A stretch of 64,000 nucleotides of DNA from Streptomyces alboniger (GTDB taxonomy: Bacteria > Actinomycetota > Actinomycetes > Streptomycetales > Streptomycetaceae): NCBI RefSeq assembly GCF_008704395.1, contig NZ_CP023695.1, forward strand, positions 2,232,001 through 2,296,000. The letters are read 5' to 3'. Below are positions 1 through 7,978 of this stretch, one piece after another (the first letter of the stretch is position 1; each line of letters starts with the position of its first letter). The notes under the pieces are model-generated. The model was given only the letters and a program-made list of their open reading frames with translations, did not search any database and was not told the DNA's origin. The translations under genes were made by a program, and so were the position numbers.

Positions 1-1041
1 GCGGGGCAGGTCCCGCGCGTGGAGGCGGCCGCACAGGGGCGCTCCGGACACGTACCGCTCGACCTCGGCGACCGCGTACTCCCCGAGCCGCCGCACCTCG
101 CTCCCCTGCGCCCCCGCGATGTGCGGGGTGACCAGCACGTTGGGGAGGCCGAGGAGCGTATGCCCCGCCGGCAGCGGCTCGGGGTCCGTGACGTCCAGGA
201 ACGCGTCGAGGCGGCCCGCCGCGCACTCCCGGGCCAGCGCCTCCGTGTCCACCAGCGCCCCCCGTGCCGTGTTGATGACGGCCCCGCCGTCCGGGATCAG
301 CTTCAGCATGGCCTCGCCGAGGAGGCCGATCGTCTCCGGAAGTTGGGGCGCGTGGACGGTGACGATGCCGCTGCGCGCACACAGTTCGGGGAGGCCGACC
401 GGTTCCGCGCCGAGCGCCCTCGCCCCGGCGGGCGTCACATAGGGGTCCGTGAGCAGCACCTCGTACCCCGCGTCGGACGCGCGGAGGGCCGCGATGACCC
501 GTCGGCCGATGCGGGACGCCCCGATGACCCCGACGGTGCGCGCGTCGGCCCCGGTGCGCTCGGCGAACGGCGGCCACCCGGCCGCGTACCCGGCGGCCGT
601 CCGCAGCGCCCCCTTCGCCGCGAACGTGATCGCCGCGACCGTGAACGCCACCACCGGTCCCGCGTTGGCGTCCGCCGCCGAGGAGACGACGATGTCCCGC
701 TCCCACACCGCCTCGGTCACGAGCTGCTTGACCGAGCCCGCCGCGTGCACGACCGCCCGCAGGCGGGGTGCGAAGGCGAGGACTTCGGGTGTCAGCGGGG
801 GGCACTCCCAGCCCGTGACCAGGATCTCCGTCCCGGCGAGTACCGCGCGGGACTCCGGGGTGGTGAGGGGGCCGGACAGGACCGTGGGCGCCAGACTCAC
901 GCACGCGGTGAGCCGCTCGCGCAGATCCGGCACGAGGACCCGGTCCGCGACCTCGGCGCCCATCGCCAGGGCCGCGGCCGGCCGACCGCCGGCTCGCTCC
1001 GCCTGCTCGGCCCGTTCCGTCCGCTCCGCCTGCTCTGCCAC
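1..1041 (-). CDS. D-2-hydroxyacid dehydrogenase, C-terminus cut by window edge
   Basis: NAD(P)-dependent oxidoreductase of the D-isomer-specific 2-hydroxyacid dehydrogenase family, interconverting a 2-keto acid and a D-2-hydroxy acid in the cytoplasm. 347 codons are visible, and only a few C-terminal residues seem to lie outside. The GTG at 1041 has GAGGGA upstream. The first ~25 residues are Glu/Ala/Arg-rich. The Rossmann motif VIGASRIGRRV is near residue 170, followed by the catalytic Arg (NTARGALVD), Glu (DPEPLP) and His (TPHIAGAQG). It is divergent from a carbohydrate ABC importer with a LacI-like site between them, so a role in degrading the imported sugar or sugar acid is inferred. The substrate cannot be read from sequence. 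Confidence 0.9.
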   Translation of the reverse strand, partial: MAEQAERTERAEQAERAGGRPAAALAMGAEVADRVLVPDLRERLTACVSLAPTVLSGPLTTPESRAVLAGTEILVTGWECPPLTPEVLAFAPRLRAVVHAAGSVKQLVTEAVWERDIVVSSAADANAGPVVAFTVAAITFAAKGALRTAAGYAAGWPPFAERTGADARTVGVIGASRIGRRVIAALRASDAGYEVLLTDPYVTPAGARALGAEPVGLPELCARSGIVTVHAPQLPETIGLLGEAMLKLIPDGGAVINTARGALVDTEALARECAAGRLDAFLDVTDPEPLPAGHTLLGLPNVLVTPHIAGAQGSEVRRLGEYAVAEVERYVSGAPLCGRLHARDLPR

Positions 1042-1060
1042 GCGTGACCGTCCCTCGTAG

Positions 1061-1070
1061 AAACCGGTTA
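1061..1070. promoter_or_regulatory. LacI-type operator candidate near the dehydrogenase start
   Basis: AAACCGGTTA contains the perfect palindrome AACCGGTT with a central CG, the usual form of LacI/GalR-family operators. It lies about 20 bp upstream of the divergent dehydrogenase start. A LacI gene closes the neighbouring operon at 4850-5932. The assignment is by pattern and position only. Confidence 0.45.
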
Positions 1071-1136
1071 CCCCCCAGCACCCGGAGGCTAGGACCAACT
1101 CGGGAAGAGGGTCAAGAGATCTCCTGGCAAAGGGGG

Positions 1137-1165
1137 TTGACCGAGCACAGTAACCGCTTTAGATT
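1137..1165 (+). promoter_or_regulatory. Promoter of the ABC importer operon, with embedded LacI-like site
   Basis: TTGACC (1137-1142) and TAGATT (1160-1165) are separated by 17 bp, a good match to a housekeeping sigma promoter. The spacer carries GTAACCGCTT (1150-1159). The same ten bases occur inverted at 1305-1314 inside the first permease gene. Repression by the operon's own LacI protein is inferred. Confidence 0.55.
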
Positions 1166-1199
1166 CCGGGCACCTTATTCCGACGACGGAGGGGTTGCC

Positions 1200-2195
1200 G
1201 TGCCGACGGTGACGAGAAGCCGGGCGGAATCCGAGGCGGTGAGGCCGCCCGGCAGGCACGATATCGGGTCAAGCGGCGGGAAATCAGGCCATGGCGAGCG
1301 CTGGAAGCGGTTACAGCGCACCCGCTTCCTGGTCCTGCTCATGGTCCCGGGGCTCGCGTACTTCCTGGTCTTCCACTACGGCGCCTTCATCGCCAACGCG
1401 GTGGCCTTCAAGGAGTACGTCCCCTTCGACGGCCTCTGGGCCAGCCCCTGGGTCGGCACCGCGAACTTCGAGCGGATGTTCGGCGACCCGGACTTCTGGC
1501 ACGCCATGTGGAACACGCTGTTCATCGCCGTGCTCCAGCTCGTCTTCTTCTTCCCGGCACCCCTCGCCCTCGCCCTGCTCCTGCACAGCCTGACCTCGGA
1601 CCTGCTGCGCCGCCTCACACAGTCGGTGATCTATCTGCCGCACTTCCTGTCGTGGGTCGTCGTGGTCGCCCTCTTCCAGCAAGTGCTCGGTGACACAGGC
1701 CTGTTGAACACGACGCTGAGCGACGCCGGGCTGCACACCGTCGACATCATCGGCAATCCGGACGCGTACAAGCCGCTGGTCGTGATCGAGGTGATCTGGA
1801 AGGACGCCGGGTGGGGAACGATCATCTTCCTCGCCGCGCTCATGCAGGTCGACGAGCAGCTGTACGAGGCGTCGGCCATCGACGGCGCCGGGCCCTGGCG
1901 GCGCTTCTGGCACGTCACGCTGCCCAGCATCCGGCCCATCATCATCCTGCTGCTGATCATGCGGCTCGGCGACATCCTCTCCGTCGGTTTCGAACAGATG
2001 CTGCTGCAACGGCAGTCGGTCGGCCCGGAGGTCGGCGAGGTCCTCGACACCTTCGTCTTCTGGCAGGGCATCGTCGGCGGCGACACCGGATACGCGGCGG
2101 CCGCCGGCCTGTTCAAGGGCGTCGTCGGCGCGGCCCTCGTCTTCACCGCCAACCGGGTCGCCCACCGGCTCGGCGAGCAGGGGGTCTACAAGTGA
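1200..2195 (+). CDS. Carbohydrate ABC transporter permease (LplB type)
   Basis: Integral membrane subunit of a sugar or oligosaccharide importer, 331 aa. The GTG at 1200 is chosen because GGAGGGG sits 5 nt upstream; the frame stays open further upstream but there overlaps the promoter. About six membrane segments follow a ~45-residue hydrophilic start. The binding-protein-dependent permease signature is visible as EQLYEASAIDGAGPWRRFW and then LPSIRP, which docks the ATPase. Its stop overlaps the next permease (GTGA). No ATPase gene is in the operon, so a shared MsiK-type ATPase is likely, as in other Streptomyces sugar importers (inference). Confidence 0.92.
   Translation: MPTVTRSRAESEAVRPPGRHDIGSSGGKSGHGERWKRLQRTRFLVLLMVPGLAYFLVFHYGAFIANAVAFKEYVPFDGLWASPWVGTANFERMFGDPDFWHAMWNTLFIAVLQLVFFFPAPLALALLLHSLTSDLLRRLTQSVIYLPHFLSWVVVVALFQQVLGDTGLLNTTLSDAGLHTVDIIGNPDAYKPLVVIEVIWKDAGWGTIIFLAALMQVDEQLYEASAIDGAGPWRRFWHVTLPSIRPIIILLLIMRLGDILSVGFEQMLLQRQSVGPEVGEVLDTFVFWQGIVGGDTGYAAAAGLFKGVVGAALVFTANRVAHRLGEQGVYK
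1305..1314. promoter_or_regulatory. Second LacI-like site, inside the permease gene
   Basis: AAGCGGTTAC is the exact reverse complement of GTAACCGCTT at 1150-1159, 155 bp away and inside codons of the first permease gene. An intragenic auxiliary operator is possible, but a chance ten-base match cannot be excluded. Confidence 0.3.
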
Positions 2196-3088
2196 GCGCC
2201 CGTCATGTCACCAGGCCTGCCTGGATGGAGAAGCCCCGGTTCGCCACGAAGGCCGCCAAGGCCGTCGCGGTGGTGGTCGTGCTCGGGCTCGTCCTGATCC
2301 CCTTCCTCGTCATCGTCTCGACCTCGCTCGCCTCCAACCGGGAGGTCGTGGACAACGGCGGCTGGGTGCTGTGGCCGAGCGATCCGACGCTGCGCGCCTA
2401 CCGGACCATCCTCGACGGCGGCATCGTCACCAAGGCGCTCGGCGTGAGCGTCGGCCTCACCGTCGCGGGGACGCTCCTCTCCCTCGCGTGCACCACCTTC
2501 CTCGCCTATGCCCTCGCCCGCCCCGGCGTCTTCGGCGGCAGGCCGGTCCTGCTGCTCATCCTCTTCACGTTCCTCTTCCCGCCCGGCATGATCCCCGCGT
2601 TCCTGCTGGTCAAGGGCGTGGGAATGATGGATACGTATGCGGCGCTCATCGCCCCCGTCCTCATCAACGTCTTCAATCTGATCGTGCTGCGCGGCTTCTT
2701 CCAGGGCATACCGGAGGAGCTGTACGAGGCAGCCCGGCTCGATGGGGCGGGTGACTGGCACATCCTGTGGCGGATCGTGCTCCCGCTCTCCAAGGCGGCC
2801 CTCGCCGTGGTCTCCCTCTTCTACGCCGTCAGCTACTGGAACGCGTGGTTCCATGCCTCGATCTACATGGAGTCGGACCACTGGCCGCTCTCCCAGGTCC
2901 TTCGTACGTACGTCATCGGCGGCTCCCAGATCGCCGACACCGGGCTGAGCGAGGCCGGCCAGGTCTCCGCCCCGCAGACGACCCAGATGGCCGTCCTGGT
3001 GATCGCCACCGTGCCGATCCTGCTCGTCTACCCCTTCCTCCAGAGGTACTTCACCAAGGGCGTGCTCACCGGCGCCATCAAGAGCTGA
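2192..3088 (+). CDS. Carbohydrate ABC transporter permease (LplC/YtcP type)
   Basis: Second membrane subunit of the importer, 298 aa. The GTG at 2192 overlaps the TGA of the first permease by four bases and has AGGGGG just upstream, which points to translational coupling. Six hydrophobic segments are visible, with the loop signature EELYEAARLDGAGDWHILWR followed by LPLSKA. The C-terminus ends in FTKGVLTGAIKS, a usual ending for this COG0395-type family. The two permeases form the channel fed by the lipoprotein encoded 32 bp downstream. Confidence 0.92.
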   Translation: MSARHVTRPAWMEKPRFATKAAKAVAVVVVLGLVLIPFLVIVSTSLASNREVVDNGGWVLWPSDPTLRAYRTILDGGIVTKALGVSVGLTVAGTLLSLACTTFLAYALARPGVFGGRPVLLLILFTFLFPPGMIPAFLLVKGVGMMDTYAALIAPVLINVFNLIVLRGFFQGIPEELYEAARLDGAGDWHILWRIVLPLSKAALAVVSLFYAVSYWNAWFHASIYMESDHWPLSQVLRTYVIGGSQIADTGLSEAGQVSAPQTTQMAVLVIATVPILLVYPFLQRYFTKGVLTGAIKS

Positions 3089-3120
3089 CCCCAACTCGTC
3101 GTACAGAAGGGCTCATTCAC

Positions 3121-4773
3121 GTGTCCGGATCCTCGATGTCGCGGCGCACCCTGCTCCGCTCCATAGCCGTCGGCGGCGCCGCCCTGGCCGCCCCGTCCGT
3201 CCTCACCGCCTGCTCGACCGGCTCCAGCGGCGGCGGCAGCGTCTCCAACGCGGGCAAGAAGGCGGTCCCCTGGCCCGCGTACAAGCCCGCCGAGGGGCCC
3301 GCTCCCGATCTGGCGCCGAGCGCCGAGGGTGTGCAGGCCGGATACACGAAGTATCCCGGGAAGCTCGTCCGGGCGACGGCCGAGAAGCCGGGCAACGGCA
3401 AGCAGAAGATCAGGGTCATGACCATCACCTACGGCACCCCGCCGAAGCCGGTCGGCCGGAACGAGTACTGGCAGGCGGTGAACGAGGCGCTGGGCGTGGA
3501 GATCGAGTTCACCGTCGTGCCCGACGCGGACTTCCGCGCCAAGATGTCCACGCTGATGTCGGGCGACGACCTGCCCGACATGATCAACTTCGGTGGCGGG
3601 TACGTCCTTCCGCGCGAATCCCAGTTCGTGAGGTCGCGGTGCGCCGACCTGAGCGACCACCTGTCGGGCGACGCCGTCAAGGACTACCCGAACCTCGCCA
3701 ACATCCCCACGTACGCCTGGGAGGGCATGGGCCGCATCGCCGGGCGCATCTACGGACTGCCCGTCGAGCGCGCCAAGGTGCAGGGCGCGATGTTCATCAA
3801 CCGTGAGGCCTTCGACAAGGCCGGATACCGGCCCGGCATGTCCGCGTCCGACTTCCGTGCGATGGCCGGGGACGCCTCACGGGGCAAGAAGTACGCGCTC
3901 GGCGCCTCCACGGTGGGCTTCTTCGGCTACCTCTACCACGCCATGTGGCACGGCGCGCCCAACCAGTGGCGGATCAAGGACGGCAAGGTCACCGACATGT
4001 ACGGGACCGACGCGTTCAAGGCCGCGCTGGAGTACATGGCCGGGCTGCGCCGGGACGGCTCGTACAACCCCGACGCCACCTCGATCTCCCAGGTCGACCT
4101 GAAGACCCAGTTCTACAACGGGACCGTCCGCTCCATGACGGACGGCTGGGGCGCCGTCATCTCCAACGCCCAGGGCATCAAGGACGAGTTCACCCTGGAC
4201 GTCGCCGAGCCCTACGCGGTCGACGGCGTCACCCCCGTCTACCAGCAGAACCGCGGCTGCTTCGGCTACACCGTCATCAAGAAGGCCGCCAAGGAACGCG
4301 TCGAGCTGATGCTGCGCGTACTGAACTGGCTCGCCTCGCCGTTCGGATCGAAGGAGTACGAGCTGACGCACTACGGAGTCGAGGGCACCCACTTCCGGTA
4401 CGACAAGTCGGGCGACCCGGTCGCCACCGAGCTGGGCCTTGTCGACTCGCGCACCAACCTGCCCTTCCCCTACCTCATGGACGCCCCGCAGCCGCTGTAC
4501 TACGCCGGTTTCCCCGACCTGACCGAGCGGCTGCACGCCTGGCAGAGGAAGGTCGTGCCGATGCTGGTGCCCGACGACCACTGGGGCCTGATGTCGGACA
4601 CGTACAACCGGCAGAGCGCCACGATGGACCAGATCATCACGGACGGCGTCACCGCGGTCGTCGCCGGGCGCAAGAAGCTCTCCGACTGGGACGGCATCTA
4701 CAAGAAGTGGCGGTCCCAGGGCGGCGAGCGGTCCGCCGAGGAGTTCCTCAAGGAGTACGAGGCCGCGCACTGA
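3121..4773 (+). CDS. Extracellular sugar-binding lipoprotein of the ABC importer
   Basis: Solute-binding lipoprotein of 550 aa. The N-terminus has a twin-arginine motif (SRRTLLRS), a hydrophobic segment and the lipobox LTAC, so it is expected to be exported folded and anchored outside the membrane. GTG at 3121 has AGAAGGG about 8 nt upstream; the ATG at 3136 is an alternative. The length (over 500 aa) fits the LipO-like group used with LplB/LplC permeases, which take up larger oligosaccharides. The ligand is unknown. It is in one operon with both permeases and the LacI gene. Confidence 0.9.
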   Translation: MSGSSMSRRTLLRSIAVGGAALAAPSVLTACSTGSSGGGSVSNAGKKAVPWPAYKPAEGPAPDLAPSAEGVQAGYTKYPGKLVRATAEKPGNGKQKIRVMTITYGTPPKPVGRNEYWQAVNEALGVEIEFTVVPDADFRAKMSTLMSGDDLPDMINFGGGYVLPRESQFVRSRCADLSDHLSGDAVKDYPNLANIPTYAWEGMGRIAGRIYGLPVERAKVQGAMFINREAFDKAGYRPGMSASDFRAMAGDASRGKKYALGASTVGFFGYLYHAMWHGAPNQWRIKDGKVTDMYGTDAFKAALEYMAGLRRDGSYNPDATSISQVDLKTQFYNGTVRSMTDGWGAVISNAQGIKDEFTLDVAEPYAVDGVTPVYQQNRGCFGYTVIKKAAKERVELMLRVLNWLASPFGSKEYELTHYGVEGTHFRYDKSGDPVATELGLVDSRTNLPFPYLMDAPQPLYYAGFPDLTERLHAWQRKVVPMLVPDDHWGLMSDTYNRQSATMDQIITDGVTAVVAGRKKLSDWDGIYKKWRSQGGERSAEEFLKEYEAAH

Positions 4774-4849
4774 ACCGGGGCCGGGCGCGGGATGATGGGC
4801 CCCGGTGTGCCGGGCGGGTGCCGGGCGGGTGCTAGGCGAGGGAGAGACA

Positions 4850-5932
4850 GTGGGCGAGCGGGTCACCATCCGTGATGTGGCCGCGCGCGCGGGGGTGTCG
4901 GTGGCGACCGTCTCGCGGGTCCTCGCGGGCAACTACCCGACGTCGACGGCGTCGCGCGCCAAGGTGCTGCGGGCGGTCAAGGACCTGGACTACGTCGCCA
5001 ACGCGCACGCGCGCGCGTTGGCGGGCGCCGGGCGCAAGACGATCGCGGTGCTCATGTACGACGTGGTCGGCGCGTTCTACGCGCAGGTCGCGCAGGGCGT
5101 GGAGATGGAGGCCGCCCAGCACGGCCGCCTCACCCTCGTCTCGTCGACCGGCAGCGATCCCGCCCGCGAGCTGGCCCTGGTCCAGATGATGCGCGAGCAG
5201 GCCGCGGAGGCCGTGGTGCTCGTGGGCGGCGTCACGCAGGACGACGAGTACCGGCAGCGGATGGCCCGCTACGCGGAGGTCCTCGCGGCGGCGGGCTCCC
5301 GGCTCGTCCTGTGCGGCCGGCCCGCCCCGGCGCCCGACGTGCCCGCGTTGGTCGTCGAGTACGACAACGAAGCGGGCGCCCACGCCGTGACCAGCCACCT
5401 CCTGGGCGCCGGACACCGGCGTATCGCGCTCCTCGGCTACCAGCCGGGCAACACGACCGGCGAGGACCGCCTGGCCGGCTACCTCCGGGCGCTCGCCGAC
5501 CACGGGGTGCCGCGCGCCGACGCCGTCCTGCACGGGGTCGGCTTCGGGCAGAACCACGGTTACCGCGCGATGCGGGACCTGCTCGACGCGGCGGACGGGA
5601 AGCCGGAGTTCACCGCGGTCTTCGCGGGGGACGACCGGGCGGCCGCGGCGGCGGTCATCGCGTTGCGGGAGTACGGGTTGCGGGTGCCGGAGGACATGTC
5701 GGTCGTCGGCTACAACGACGACCCCGTGGCCGGGGACATCACGCCCGGCCTCACGACCGTGCACATCCCCGCCGAGGAGATGGGCCGCACGGCGGTCCGC
5801 CGCGCCCTCTCCGGCGCGTCGGGCACGGGCCAGGAACGGCATGTCCTGGGCACGCACATAGTCATCCGCCACAGCGTCCGGCCCCTTCGGGGGGGTTCTG
5901 CGGCGGCGGGGGCCGGGGGTGCGCTCGACTGA
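4850..5932 (+). CDS. LacI-family transcriptional regulator
   Basis: 360-aa repressor. GTG at 4850 follows GAGGGAGAG. The N-terminal helix-turn-helix and hinge read VTIRDVAARAGVSVATVSRV then NYPTSTASRAKVL, and a periplasmic-binding-protein-like sensor domain fills the rest (the conserved SVVGYNDDPVA lies near residue 285). It is the last gene of the importer operon and probably controls it and the divergent dehydrogenase through the AACCGGTT / GTAACCGCTT sites, with the imported sugar as inducer (inference). Its stop codon lies inside the first unit of a 23-bp direct repeat. Confidence 0.93.
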   Translation: MGERVTIRDVAARAGVSVATVSRVLAGNYPTSTASRAKVLRAVKDLDYVANAHARALAGAGRKTIAVLMYDVVGAFYAQVAQGVEMEAAQHGRLTLVSSTGSDPARELALVQMMREQAAEAVVLVGGVTQDDEYRQRMARYAEVLAAAGSRLVLCGRPAPAPDVPALVVEYDNEAGAHAVTSHLLGAGHRRIALLGYQPGNTTGEDRLAGYLRALADHGVPRADAVLHGVGFGQNHGYRAMRDLLDAADGKPEFTAVFAGDDRAAAAAVIALREYGLRVPEDMSVVGYNDDPVAGDITPGLTTVHIPAEEMGRTAVRRALSGASGTGQERHVLGTHIVIRHSVRPLRGGSAAAGAGGALD

Positions 5933-5974
5933 CGCCGGGGGTGGGGGCCGGCTGACGTCGGGAGTGGGGGCCGG
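5929..5974. repeat. Two 23-bp direct repeats across the LacI stop codon
   Basis: The units at 5929-5951 and 5952-5974 begin CTGACGCCGGGG and CTGACGTCGGGA and both end GTGGGGGCCGG, differing at two positions. The first unit contains the TGA stop of the LacI gene. They open a gene-free stretch of 450 bp (5933-6382) that holds only repeats. Confidence 0.7.
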
Positions 5975-6020
5975 CTGGGGCCGACGGTTTGTCAGCTTGC
6001 GGCCGGTGGGCCTTTCGAGC

Positions 6021-6067
6021 CGCCGCTTCGCGGCGATGTCTCCCACCCACCCACCCGTTCACCCCGC
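6021..6067 (+). repeat. Dispersed 47-bp repeat, forward copy (locus 1)
   Basis: This 47-bp unit contains CGGCGATGTCTCCCACCCAC and ends GTTCACCCCGC. It is identical, base for base, to 14375-14421. It is followed by two inverted relatives at 6145-6193 and 6257-6306. The neighbouring 13-mer GGGACCGTAGGGG (6077-6089) recurs inverted at the second locus (14532-14544). I see no coding in the 450 bp around it; reading frames here merely translate the repeat. Confidence 0.85.
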
Positions 6068-6144
6068 ATCGGCAGGGACCGTAGGGGCAGCCCGTCACCC
6101 GCCAACCGGAAGCAGTCCGCCCGCCCTCACGGCTCCCTCTCGGT

Positions 6145-6193
6145 GCGAGGTAAACGGATGGGTGGGCGGAAAACGCCCGACGCGACGCGAAGG
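6145..6193 (-). repeat. Dispersed repeat, diverged inverted copy
   Basis: Contains TAAACGGATGGGTGGGCGG, the reverse complement of the CCACCCACCCGTTCACC core of 6021-6067 with substitutions. Together with the forward copy it could fold into a long GC-rich stem. Confidence 0.65.
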
Positions 6194-6256
6194 GACAAGA
6201 CGGCCCGCCACCCGACCACCGGGAACAAGACCAACACCCCTGCGACCCCGCACCAC

Positions 6257-6306
6257 GCGGGGTAAACGGGCGGGTGGGCGGGAAATATCCGGCGCGACGC
6301 GGCGGG
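6257..6306 (-). repeat. Dispersed repeat, inverted copy
   Basis: Begins GCGGGGTAAACGGGCGGG and continues through TATCCGGCGCGACGCGG, which is the inverted form of the 47-bp unit (core GTTCACCCCGC on the other strand). It lies between the LacI gene and the convergent alpha/beta hydrolase gene. Confidence 0.7.
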
Positions 6307-6382
6307 ACAGGACACCACACCGCCCGCCTCCCGGGGAACAGGGCAACCATCCCTACCTGCCCGGCGCGGGGAGTACCCCGCC

Positions 6383-7189
6383 CTACCACCCCCGGCGAGC
6401 CCCCGCGAGGACCGCCCCCGCCACCGCCACCGGAAGATCCCGCATCACCAGATGCCCCGAGGGCCGCGCCACGCGAAAGGCCCCGCCAAGGCCCGCGGCC
6501 AGTTCCCGCTGGCGTCCGAGCCACTTCCCCGAGCCACCCGCGTACGCCGCGAGCACGACCACAGGCGCCCCGCCAGAAAGCGGCACGGCCCGCCGCAGCC
6601 CCGCCAGCTCCACCGCCACGTCCCCATACGTCGCGTACTCCATGAGCGCCGCCCGCCACACCCGCCCCGCCCCGTACACCCCCGCCCACGGCGTGGGCGC
6701 CGCCAGTCTCCGCAGCGCGGGACCGACGGCCCGCGGCACCCCCGCCGCGCACAGAATCGCCCCGCACGCGCGCGTGCCCGCCACCCTCACCCCGCGCGGC
6801 ACCCGCACCCGGGGCCTCTCCTCGACACTGGAGTCGACGAGGACGAGCCCTTCCGTGCGCTCGGGATACAGCCGCGCGAACGCCTCCGCGTGGAACCCGG
6901 CGAGCGAGTGCCCGACCACCGTGACCCGCTCCCCGCCGAGACCGACTCCCTCCAGCACCCGCAGGATCCGCTCCGCCTCGCCCCGCAACGTGGGCGCCAC
7001 GCGCGCGTGCCCGCTGAGCCCGAGCCCGGGGCGGTCGAAACGGACGACGGTCCGGTGCGGCGCGAGCAGTGCCACCACCGGATCCCAGTCGAACCAGCCG
7101 AGCCCCAGCCCGGCGCTCAGCACGCACACCGGCCCGCTCCCCGTCACCTCGACGTGGTGCGGCACTCCCCCGATGCGTACGAAGGTCAT
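6383..7189 (-). CDS. Alpha/beta-fold hydrolase
   Basis: Predicted soluble hydrolase of 268 aa. The nucleophile elbow is VVGHSLAG (catalytic Ser, near residue 95), preceded by the oxyanion region GLGLGWFDWDP and FDRPGLGLSG. The acid is probably in LVDSS or the later VVLAAYAGG strand, and the catalytic His in SGHLVM near the C-terminus. The ATG at 7189 overlaps the TGA of the upstream DUF998 gene (ATGA), indicating coupled translation. The substrate is unknown. Confidence 0.85.
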   Translation of the reverse strand: MTFVRIGGVPHHVEVTGSGPVCVLSAGLGLGWFDWDPVVALLAPHRTVVRFDRPGLGLSGHARVAPTLRGEAERILRVLEGVGLGGERVTVVGHSLAGFHAEAFARLYPERTEGLVLVDSSVEERPRVRVPRGVRVAGTRACGAILCAAGVPRAVGPALRRLAAPTPWAGVYGAGRVWRAALMEYATYGDVAVELAGLRRAVPLSGGAPVVVLAAYAGGSGKWLGRQRELAAGLGGAFRVARPSGHLVMRDLPVAVAGAVLAGARRGW

Positions 7190-7977
7190 CCGCGCCGCGC
7201 GGACGACGACGAGGCGGACGACGACGCGGCAGTCGTCACCGACCACGCGAGAATCACCGCCCAGACCGCGATGAACAGCACCTGGAGCCGCTGCCCGACC
7301 CCGAGCGCCCACGTCCCGCGCCCCGCCTCGAACGCGGCGACGGACGCCAGCGTCCACGCCGTGGCGGCCAGTTCGAGGACGACGAGGGCCGGGCCGGTGC
7401 GCGCGAGAGCGGGCCACGCGGCGGTACCGCGCCGCGCGGCGACCGTGAGCAGCACCATGCCGAGCAGCGCCCCGCCGACCGCGAGGCCGCTGGTGAAGGT
7501 GTGCGCGGAGTGCGTCCAGGGGAGGTCGCCCGCCGCCTCCCGCGCGGCGCACCCGGCGTCGGCGGTGGGCGCGCAGCTCAGCGCCAGCCGCGAGTCGGCC
7601 GCCGTGGCCGCCCCGAACAGCGCCAGCCCGGCCCACCCCGCCACGGCCCATCTCCGGCGCGGCAGCCACGCCAGCGCGCCCACCGCGCCCGCGAGGACGA
7701 AGAGCCCCGCCAGGAGGTCCGCGGTGCGGAAGAACGTCCCGTACGGCTGGTCCTTGGCGGCGAGTTCACTGACGTACACCTGGAGGGGTGAGAGGCCGGT
7801 CGGCAGGAAGGCCTCAAGGGTCCACGTCGTGTACAGGAGCGCGCCGAGCGACAGCAGGACCGCGAGGGAGGCCGCGCGCCCGGCGCCGGGTTTTCGGGGG
7901 CCGCTGCCCCGCGGACGGGTCGGCTGTGGAGGCATGGAGGCGGCCGCCGTCGTCGAGGGTGGGCTCGCGGGGCACAC
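7186..7977 (-). CDS. DUF998 family membrane protein
   Basis: Integral membrane protein of 263 aa with about six hydrophobic segments. It has the DUF998 layout: a loop with ADSRLALSCAP, then THSAHTFTSG, then further membrane helices. The function of the family is unknown. The GTG at 7977 begins one base after the stop of the amino-acid permease, while the ATG at 7935 is an alternative; neither has a strong ribosome site. Its 3' end overlaps the hydrolase start by four bases, so permease, DUF998 protein and hydrolase look like one transcript. Confidence 0.8.
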   Translation of the reverse strand: MCPASPPSTTAAASMPPQPTRPRGSGPRKPGAGRAASLAVLLSLGALLYTTWTLEAFLPTGLSPLQVYVSELAAKDQPYGTFFRTADLLAGLFVLAGAVGALAWLPRRRWAVAGWAGLALFGAATAADSRLALSCAPTADAGCAAREAAGDLPWTHSAHTFTSGLAVGGALLGMVLLTVAARRGTAAWPALARTGPALVVLELAATAWTLASVAAFEAGRGTWALGVGQRLQVLFIAVWAVILAWSVTTAASSSASSSSARRG

Positions 7978-7978
7978 G

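Noticed and set aside
5933..6382. Long open frames across the gap after the LacI gene on both strands
   Set aside because: They translate the dispersed repeat (VNGWVGG-like peptides recur at 14.4 kb), have no ribosome sites and show no third-position bias of their own.
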